Source: Amycolatopsis sp. MtRt-6
Lineage (GTDB): Bacteria > Actinomycetota > Actinomycetes > Mycobacteriales > Pseudonocardiaceae
Reading direction: 5' to 3'
Assembly: GCF_017308975.1 (NCBI RefSeq)
Contig: NZ_JADWPD010000013.1
Span: 184,849 to 248,848 of the forward strand
DNA length: 64,000 nucleotides
Positions within the stretch are counted from its first letter, which is position 1, and the number at the start of each line of letters is the position of its first letter. A program made the translations under genes and the position numbers. The notes beneath the pieces were generated by a model. That model searched no databases. It was given only the letters and a program-made list of their open reading frames with translations, and was not told the origin of the DNA. Positions 59,173 through 64,000 of this stretch are shown one piece after another.

Positions 59173-60126
59173 TTGCTCGACACTACCCGCCCGGCCGACG
59201 TCGCCGGGGTGCGCCGGCTGGCCCGCGACGGCCTGCTCGCCGGCTCGGCGGCGGCCGCCCCGCCCCCGGCCCTCGCCCGGTTGCGCGGCGGCGTCTACTC
59301 GGTGGCCTGGCCGCTGGTCTTCACGCGGATCACCAAGCCGCAGGAACACCGGCGCCGGCACGCGGACTGCGCCCGCGGCCTCGAGTGGCTGCGGCCCGAC
59401 TGCCTCGACCGCTTCCACGACGACGTCGAGGCCGTGGTCGAGCACGCCCTGCGACGCGCGACCGGCCCGATCGAGAACCTCGAGGGCTGGCTGACGACCC
59501 GCCTCAACCCGGCCACGGTCGACGCGCACCGGCGCCGCCGCGGCGAGATCGGGGCGTTGCAGCGGCCGCGCCTCCCGGCGTGGCTGGCCGAAGAGCTCGG
59601 TGGCGACCCGTGGCTGTGCGACCTCGCGGTGCAGATCCTGGTCTGGGTGGGCGTGCCGGCCACGGCGGGCGCCGAGCTGTGGCCCCTGGACGGCTGGGCG
59701 GCACGCCGCGCGGAGGTGACGGGCGAGCCGGTGGCCGGCCGCGACCCGCTCGACGACGACGTGGCCCGGGTGCTGGCGGCGATGCGCACCCGGCCGAAGT
59801 GGTACGCCGAGCACGTCGAGCGCCCGCTGGGGCACAAGCAGGCGCCGGTCGCCCCGATGCCGGCGGAGCTGCCGGCCCTGGAGCTGGTCGCTTCGCACGA
59901 GCTGGCGGACGCCCGGCTCGCGAGCCTGGCCGAGCAGGCACTGCGCGCGATCGAGACACGGCTGGACCGCGGCGAGGCGGCGGTGACGGCGGTGTCGACG
60001 GTGGTCAGGACGGTGTTCGGCGAGCACGCGCCCTCGGGTGGCGACGCCTGGGTGGCAGCGGCACTCGCGGACCGGACCCGGCTGGACGGGATCGTGGCGA
60101 CGGTCCTGACGATCCTGGACCGCTGA
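59173..60126 (+). CDS. Unknown protein with sigma-region-2-like segment
   Basis: The product is 317 residues from TTG at 59173 (GGGGAGG 5 nt upstream). It is a helical, Trp-rich, soluble protein. Residues 60-125 (DCLDRFHDDVEAVVEHALRR, IENLEGWLTTRLNPATVDAH and RRRRGE) recall the arrangement of ECF sigma region 2. No clear region 4 follows; the C-terminal 150 residues are helical and unassigned. It could be a diverged sigma factor or an unrelated fold. It is divergent from the HTH-like gene and ends before the 30-bp repeat element. Confidence 0.65.
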   Translation: MLDTTRPADVAGVRRLARDGLLAGSAAAAPPPALARLRGGVYSVAWPLVFTRITKPQEHRRRHADCARGLEWLRPDCLDRFHDDVEAVVEHALRRATGPIENLEGWLTTRLNPATVDAHRRRRGEIGALQRPRLPAWLAEELGGDPWLCDLAVQILVWVGVPATAGAELWPLDGWAARRAEVTGEPVAGRDPLDDDVARVLAAMRTRPKWYAEHVERPLGHKQAPVAPMPAELPALELVASHELADARLASLAEQALRAIETRLDRGEAAVTAVSTVVRTVFGEHAPSGGDAWVAAALADRTRLDGIVATVLTILDR

Positions 60127-60137
60127 CCACCTCGCCC

Positions 60138-60256
60138 GAGCGCCCCAATGTGGCCTTCGGTGCGTTGAACGCACCGAAGGCCACATTGGGTGCGTTGGAC
60201 GCACCGAAGGCCACCTTGGGTGCGTTGAACGCAACCAAGGCCACATTGGGGCGCTC
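60138..60256. repeat. 30-bp-type inverted repeat element (copy 2)
   Basis: The outer 20-bp ends (GAGCGCCCCAATGTGGCCTT and its exact inverse) enclose three 30-bp units of TGCGTTGAACGCACCGAAGG + CCACATTGGG. Each has a TGCGTTSRACGCA-like dyad. It lies between the convergent sigma-like gene and a small minus-strand gene. Copy 1 at 21863-21947 is shorter. Confidence 0.9.
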
Positions 60257-60269
60257 GGTTTGGCGCCCG

Positions 60270-60437
60270 TCAGCCGTCCTCGAGAGAACGGCTGCGGGCC
60301 TCGAACAGGGCGGTCAGCACGTCGGGTGGGCAGCCCGCGGCCCGCGCCCGCCGGCCGGCCGCCGTCAGCTCGGCCAGCAGGAGGGCGCGGACCGCCGCGC
60401 GGGTCGCCTCCGGGAGTCTCGGCAACGGGTCGGTCAC
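60270..60437 (-). CDS. Small protein, 55 residues
   Basis: A short gene starting at GTG 60437, with GAGGAGG 7 nt upstream. The product, beginning VTDPLPRLPEATRAAVRALL, is helical, Ala/Arg-rich and ends SRSLEDG. It lies 49 bp downstream of another minus-strand unknown and just before the repeat element. The ribosome site and continuous frame support it, but no family is known. Confidence 0.55.
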   Translation of the reverse strand: MTDPLPRLPEATRAAVRALLLAELTAAGRRARAAGCPPDVLTALFEARSRSLEDG

Positions 60438-60486
60438 CCTCGACCTCCTCTCCCTGACACCAGACTTCCCCTGACGGACACGGCCG

Positions 60487-61002
60487 TCAGCGCCACCAGG
60501 GCGGCGGCGGCACCGGGAGCCGCAGGGGGCAGCCGGTGTGGCGGCCCGTCCAGCAGTCCGCCAGCCAGCGGGTCAGCGCCACCGGCCCGAGCAGGCTGTC
60601 CTCCCACACCGGCGTCAGCTCGCCCGCGCGGCGCAGCACCGCTTCCGCCGTGCCGCAGAAGGAAACCACCGCCGCGACCGCCGCGTCGGCGCGCTCCGCC
60701 GGCCAGGCGACCGCGGCTCCGGGCAGCCGGGCCGGAATGGCCAGGCCGGTGCCGACGGTGCAGTTGCGCGCCAGTTGCACGGCGAGATCGAACTCGACCG
60801 CTTCGGCGTGACGCTGCCTGGCCCGCCAGCGGGGCGAAGCCGCGGCGGCGTGCAGCCCGGCCAGCCGGGCGGCGGCCAACCCGTCCCACACCGTCAAGAG
60901 CACCGCTCGCGTGTCGGCCGGAGGGGCGTCGGCGAGCTCGTGGGTGACGGCGCTGAGCCAGGCACACGGGTCCTTGACTTGACGATCAGCGGCGACGGTC
61001 AC
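60487..61002 (-). CDS. Uncharacterised protein
   Basis: A 171-residue, Ala/Trp-rich soluble helical protein from GTG 61002 (VTVAADRQVKDPCAWLSAVT); an ATG at 61050 is possible. Four cysteines are scattered (PCAWL, RNCTVG, SFCGTA and DCWTGRHTGC), and the C-terminus is Pro-rich (PVPPPPWWR). I do not recognise the family. The 55-residue gene follows on the same strand. Confidence 0.6.
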   Translation of the reverse strand: MTVAADRQVKDPCAWLSAVTHELADAPPADTRAVLLTVWDGLAAARLAGLHAAAASPRWRARQRHAEAVEFDLAVQLARNCTVGTGLAIPARLPGAAVAWPAERADAAVAAVVSFCGTAEAVLRRAGELTPVWEDSLLGPVALTRWLADCWTGRHTGCPLRLPVPPPPWWR

Positions 61003-61120
61003 GGCAGTCAGTTTCCCACCGCCCACGAGAAGCAACCCCGAGATGATCATGGTTTACCCGAGGACCACCCGGTCGGTGGCGAACCGTTGAGCGGCGCCGT
61101 AACCCAATCGGGCACAGGGC

Positions 61121-61136
61121 GTGACCAAATCGTCAC
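61121..61136. promoter_or_regulatory. Dyad GTGAC-N6-GTCAC
   Basis: GTGACCAAATCGTCAC lies in the 200-bp divergent region, 69 bp before the CBM48 gene. Spacing differs from the CRP/GlxR consensus by 2 bp, so the binding protein is unknown. Confidence 0.4.
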
Positions 61137-61204
61137 AGCTGTGCGATCATGTCCGCGCTCAGCGCCGAGCACGTCCTCCGTAAACCCCCGCGAAAGGCCC
61201 CCGA

Positions 61205-61486
61205 GTGATCAAGATCAGCAAGAACCGGGCCGGCACCCAGCGCGTCACCTTCAGCCTGCCGATCGGCGCGCCGCCCGGGCGGGTGAGCGTCGTGGGCTCG
61301 TTCAACGACTGGACCCCCGGCCGCCACCACCTCACCCCGCGGTCGAACGGCCGCCGGTCGGCGTCGGTCGACGTCGCGCCGGGCACCGTCCTGCAGTTCC
61401 GCTACCTCGGCGAAAACGGCCACTGGTTCGACGACCCCGACCTGACCGACCGCGCCGACGGCAACTGCGTCTGCGCGACGTCGTAA
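61205..61486 (+). CDS. Isoamylase early-set (CBM48-like) protein
   Basis: A 93-residue protein consisting of a single CBM48/AMPK-type glycogen-binding domain: RVTFSLPIGAPPGRVSVVGS, FNDWTPGRHHL and LQFRYLGENGHWFDDPDLTD. The tryptophans in NDWTP and GHWFDD would contact alpha-glucan. It is cytoplasmic, with no signal. Such stand-alone domains are common in actinobacteria and may tether regulators to glycogen. The start is GTG. It is convergent with the LysR effector-domain gene, with a 4-bp gap. Confidence 0.88.
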   Translation: MIKISKNRAGTQRVTFSLPIGAPPGRVSVVGSFNDWTPGRHHLTPRSNGRRSASVDVAPGTVLQFRYLGENGHWFDDPDLTDRADGNCVCATS

Positions 61487-61490
61487 CCGC

Positions 61491-62201
61491 TCAACCCCGG
61501 CGGCGCCGCTTCCCCGGCGGCCCGCCGCCCCGCCGCGCCGGCTTCGCCGCGGCGGGCTTGCGTTCGGCGGGCTTGCGCTCCGGGCGCTTGCGCTCCGCCG
61601 GCGCCTGCTGCCGCCCGCGCGTGCTGTTCACCGTCCGGCCGCGGACGATCCCGATGAACTGCTCCATCAGGTCCGTCGTCTCCTCCTCCAGCCACGACAG
61701 CGCGACGCTCGACTGCGGCGCGTCCCCGACCGGCCGGTAGGTGAGGTCACGGCGGTGGTGCAGCCGGGCGAGCGACTGCGGGACGACGAGCACCCCGACC
61801 CCGGCCGCGACCAGCTCGATCGCGTCCGCCGTCGTCTCGGGCCGCGAAACCGCCGGGCGGCCGGGCAGCGCCGGCCACTCCAGCGTGTCGTCGAGCGGGT
61901 GCAGCACCACCTCGTCCGCCAGGTCCACGGTGGACACTTCGTCCGCCGCCGCGATCAGGTGGTCCTTGGGCACGACGACCACCGTCGTCTCGGTGTAGAG
62001 CGGGATCGCGTGCAGGCCGTCCCGGTCGATCGGCGACCGCAGCAGCGCCGCGTCGGCGTCCCGGGCGCGCAGCAGGCCCGCCGCGTCGGCGGCGGCGACC
62101 GGGACCAGGGTCAGCGGCACCTCCGGCACCCGCTCGCCCCAGGTCCGCGCCCACTTGGCGGGCGTCGCCCCCGGGACGTACGCGAGCTTGAAAGTGGTCA
62201 C
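61491..62201 (-). CDS. LysR substrate-binding domain protein without HTH
   Basis: A 236-residue protein that starts directly in a LysR effector fold (TTFKLAYVPGATPAKWARTW, IPLYTETTVVVVPKDHLIAA and IELVAAGVGVLVVPQSLARL) and lacks any winged helix. After about residue 190 it ends in a strongly basic Pro/Arg/Lys tail (ERKPAERKPAAAKPARRGGG), which could bind nucleic acid. It is divergent from DUF5997, a recurrent neighbour. It could be a ligand-controlled DNA-binding protein of new architecture. Confidence 0.85.
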   Translation of the reverse strand: MTTFKLAYVPGATPAKWARTWGERVPEVPLTLVPVAAADAAGLLRARDADAALLRSPIDRDGLHAIPLYTETTVVVVPKDHLIAAADEVSTVDLADEVVLHPLDDTLEWPALPGRPAVSRPETTADAIELVAAGVGVLVVPQSLARLHHRRDLTYRPVGDAPQSSVALSWLEEETTDLMEQFIGIVRGRTVNSTRGRQQAPAERKRPERKPAERKPAAAKPARRGGGPPGKRRRRG

Positions 62202-62243
62202 CGGGTCAGGTTACCGGGAGTGACGCTGGCTACCCTGGACGGC

Positions 62244-62612
62244 ATGACGTCGCACAAGACCACCCAGACGATGAAGCCCGCGACGGCGGCGAAGAAGCTG
62301 GGTGTGTACCTCGAAGCCACCCCCGCGGAGTTCCGCGAGGGCGTCGTCACGCGCGACGAGCTCAACGCCCTGCAGGCCGACCCGCCGGAGTGGCTGCGCG
62401 AACTGCGCCGCACCGGCCCGCACCCGCGCCCGGTGGTCGCGGCGAAACTGGGCGTCTCCATCGGCGGCCTCACCCGCGGCGGCATCACCGAGCCGCTCAC
62501 CACCGAGCAGATCGACGCGCTCAAGGCGGAAAGCCCCGACTGGCTGGTCCGGGAGCGCGCCACCCAGGCCGAGGTGCGCAAGGAAGCGGTACGGCTCAAG
62601 GAAAAGAGCTGA
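62244..62612 (+). CDS. DUF5997 family protein
   Basis: A 122-residue soluble protein. It begins TSHKTTQTMKPATAAKKLGV, followed by TRDELNALQADPPEWLRELR and KLGVSIGGLTRGGITEPLTT, the pattern I associate with DUF5997 of actinobacteria. TACCCT ends 7 nt before the ATG (leaderless). The stop codon overlaps the likely CTG start of the kynureninase gene. Function is unknown. Confidence 0.8.
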   Translation: MTSHKTTQTMKPATAAKKLGVYLEATPAEFREGVVTRDELNALQADPPEWLRELRRTGPHPRPVVAAKLGVSIGGLTRGGITEPLTTEQIDALKAESPDWLVRERATQAEVRKEAVRLKEKS

Positions 62613-63808
62613 AGGCCGACCTCTCGGCCGAGGCCGCGGACCGCCTCGACGCCGAAGACGAGCTCGCCGCCTTCCGCGAGCGGTTCGTGCCGATCACCGA
62701 TCCCGGCGTCGTCGCGTACCTCGACGGGAACTCGCTGGGCCGCCCGCTGCGGGCCACCGCCGAGCGGCTGCAGGAACTCGTCACGCACGAGTGGGGCTCA
62801 CGGCTCATCCGGTCCTGGGAAGAACGCTGGCTCACGCTGCCCGAAGAAATCGGGGACGAGCTGGGCCGGGTCGCGCTCGGGGCCGCGGCCGGGCAGACCA
62901 TCGTCGCCGACTCGACGTCCGTGTGCCTCTACAAGGCGCTCCGGGCCGCCGTCGCGCTGCGGCCCGGCCGCGACGAGATCGTCACCGACACCGCGAACTT
63001 CCCCACCGACCGGTTCCTCGTCGAGAGCGTCGCCGCCGAACTCGGGCTCACCGTCCGGTGGGTGGAGAACGACGACGTCGCCGCGGTCGCCGGTCCCCGG
63101 ACCGCGGTGGTCACCCTGTCCCATGTGGACTACCGATCGGCGGCGATCACCGACCTGGCCGCCGTCACGCGGCTGGTGCACGAGCGCGGCGGCCTCGTCG
63201 TCTGGGACCTCTGCCACAGCGTCGGCTCGATCCCGGTCGAGCTGGACGAGGCCGAGGCCGACTTCGCCGTCGGCTGCACGTACAAGTTCCTCAACGCCGG
63301 CCCCGGCGCACCCGCGTTCCTCTACGTCAACGCGCGCCACCACGAGACGTTCGGCCAGCCCGTCACCGGCTGGATGGGCGCGGCCGACACCTTCGGCATG
63401 GCGGCGGAGTACGTGCCCGCGCCCGGCATCCGGCGGGCCTTGTCGGGCACGCCACCGGTGCTCGGCATGGTGGGCGTCCGGGAAGGCGTGGCGCTGCTGG
63501 CGGAAGCGGGCCTCGACCGCGTGCGCGCGAAGGCCGTCGCGCTGGGCCGCTGGGTGATCGCCCTGGCCGACGCGTGGCTCGTCCCGCTCGGGTTCACGGT
63601 GGCCTCACCGCGCGAAGACGACCGCCGCGGCGGCCACGTCACCCTCCGCCACCCGGACGCCGAACGGCTTTCGCGCGTCCTCATCGACCACGGCGTGCTC
63701 ATCGACTTCCGCCGCCCCGACGGCATCCGCATCGGGCTGAGCCCGCTCACCACCGGCTTCGCTGAGGTCCGGCGGGCCATGGACCGCATCCGGCAGCTCG
63801 CCGGCTGA
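62609..63808 (+). CDS. kynU: Kynureninase
   Basis: Kynureninase hydrolyses kynurenine to anthranilate and alanine (or 3-hydroxykynurenine likewise). The 399-residue PLP enzyme shows VVAYLDGNSLGRPLRATAER near residue 30, DTANFPTDRFLVES near residue 128 and the PLP Lys in GCTYKFLNAGPGAPAFLYV near residue 225. The N-terminal helical region is complete only if translation begins at CTG 62609 (AAGGA 6 nt upstream), overlapping the DUF5997 stop; the next GTG would lose about 24 residues. Its product may feed secondary metabolism or NAD synthesis. Confidence 0.88.
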   Translation: MKADLSAEAADRLDAEDELAAFRERFVPITDPGVVAYLDGNSLGRPLRATAERLQELVTHEWGSRLIRSWEERWLTLPEEIGDELGRVALGAAAGQTIVADSTSVCLYKALRAAVALRPGRDEIVTDTANFPTDRFLVESVAAELGLTVRWVENDDVAAVAGPRTAVVTLSHVDYRSAAITDLAAVTRLVHERGGLVVWDLCHSVGSIPVELDEAEADFAVGCTYKFLNAGPGAPAFLYVNARHHETFGQPVTGWMGAADTFGMAAEYVPAPGIRRALSGTPPVLGMVGVREGVALLAEAGLDRVRAKAVALGRWVIALADAWLVPLGFTVASPREDDRRGGHVTLRHPDAERLSRVLIDHGVLIDFRRPDGIRIGLSPLTTGFAEVRRAMDRIRQLAG

Positions 63809-63833
63809 TCTTGACCGGTCGGCGTTCACGGGC

Positions 63834-63850
63834 GGGTGCGGTGCGCACCC
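63834..63850 (+). terminator. Hairpin after kynU
   Basis: GGGTGCG (63834-63840) and CGCACCC (63844-63850) pair around GTG, 26 nt past the kynU stop. No U-tract is seen. Confidence 0.5.
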
Positions 63851-63893
63851 GGGCTGCGCTCCTTGTCGGAACAAGCGCCCCAATGAGGTTTTC

Positions 63894-64000
63894 TCAGTAG
63901 CGTCCGTGGTGTTCGTGGTGGGTGAGGACGAGGGCGGCTTGGACGATGTGGCCGATGCGGTGGGGGCAGAGGCTGATGTGGCGGAGTGCTCGCCAGCGGG
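63894..64000 (-). mobile_element. C-terminal end of a transposase (IS element, cut by window edge)
   Basis: The minus strand encodes 34 residues ending in a TGA at 63894. They read RWRALRHISLCPHRIGHIVQ then AALVLTHHEHHGRY. The pattern, a basic-aromatic start followed by a helix with H-R-I, matches the end of DDE (IS5-like) transposases. The 5' part lies beyond the window. The element end is near 63886, where the sequence leaves the 30-bp repeat motif. Confidence 0.7.

Noticed and set aside
60138..60256. Coding repeat (ALNAPKATLG decapeptide units)
   Set aside because: The frame is open only because the unit is 30 bp. It follows a stop codon, lacks a start with ribosome site, and copy 1 has a different frame context.
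61121..61136. CRP/GlxR binding site
   Set aside because: The half-sites GTGA and TCAC are 8 bp apart rather than 6, so it is listed only as an unassigned dyad.

Overview
The window is high-GC DNA, roughly 70% by eye, with GTG and TTG starts, many ATGA/GTGA stop-start overlaps, a WhiB protein and several sigma factors. Gene content and protein style fit a filamentous actinomycete of the Pseudonocardiaceae, most like Amycolatopsis. The genus is an inference from remembered protein similarity, not from a search. A single tRNA-Met is the only RNA gene seen. The right edge cuts an insertion sequence.

Layout. 0-8 kb (mostly minus strand): rpsO, a 2H phosphoesterase, an HTH regulator, ribF, truB, a GNAT enzyme on plus, an MFS and a MATE transporter, and a DHH phosphoesterase. 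8-14.9 kb: accessory cargo (TRM11-like methylase, TetR plus methyltransferase, a Cys-rich secreted protein, a regulator/DHA2 pump pair, a lipoprotein esterase). 14.9-20.8 kb: rbfA, DUF503, infB, ylxR, nusA and rimP. The cargo therefore splits the usual rimP-nusA-ylxR-infB-rbfA-DHH-truB-ribF-rpsO order. 20.9-30.6 kb: a ferritin-like lipoprotein, a PLP enzyme, a PEP-mutase-like enzyme, two PH-domain membrane proteins facing a TetR with a clear operator, a GPP34 protein, a NarL-type two-component system and a membrane metallopeptidase. 30.7-33.9 kb: a 1078-residue ATPase-like protein with 14 consecutive 42-residue TPR units. 34-41 kb: HxlR, a TetR/SRPBCC divergent pair, a secreted hydrolase, an OmpR-type two-component system with two small exported proteins, and a TetR/SnoaL pair around a large inverted repeat. 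41-46.8 kb: a LysR gene and a five-gene CoA/keto-acid catabolic operon. 46.8-56 kb: LCP ligase, DprE2-like reductase, an ECF sigma factor with SnoaL tail, WhiB, two overlapping sigma factors including a SigD homologue, LysR with a bile-acid-type transporter, and secreted proteins. 56-64 kb: tRNA-Met, a DHFR-like protein with an ArsR-SRPBCC fusion, an unusual divergent HTH/sigma-like pair, small unknowns, an HTH-less LysR effector domain facing DUF5997 and kynureninase, and the IS end.

The strongest signals beyond ordinary genes are these. (1) Two intergenic repeat families occur: a 21-bp unit with an ATCACGCGTGAT-type dyad, in arrays whose halves point in opposite directions, and a 30-bp unit found between convergent genes and possibly interrupted by the IS. 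(2) Twelve genes have a -10-like hexamer ending 6-8 nt before the start codon, which implies leaderless mRNAs, and two divergent pairs have start codons only 23-25 bp apart. (3) The CoA operon includes acetoacetate decarboxylase-like and 3-hydroxyacid dehydrogenase-like enzymes and is preceded by a perfect 29-bp palindrome. (4) There is an uncharacterised divergent pair of an HTH-like protein and a sigma-region-2-like protein.
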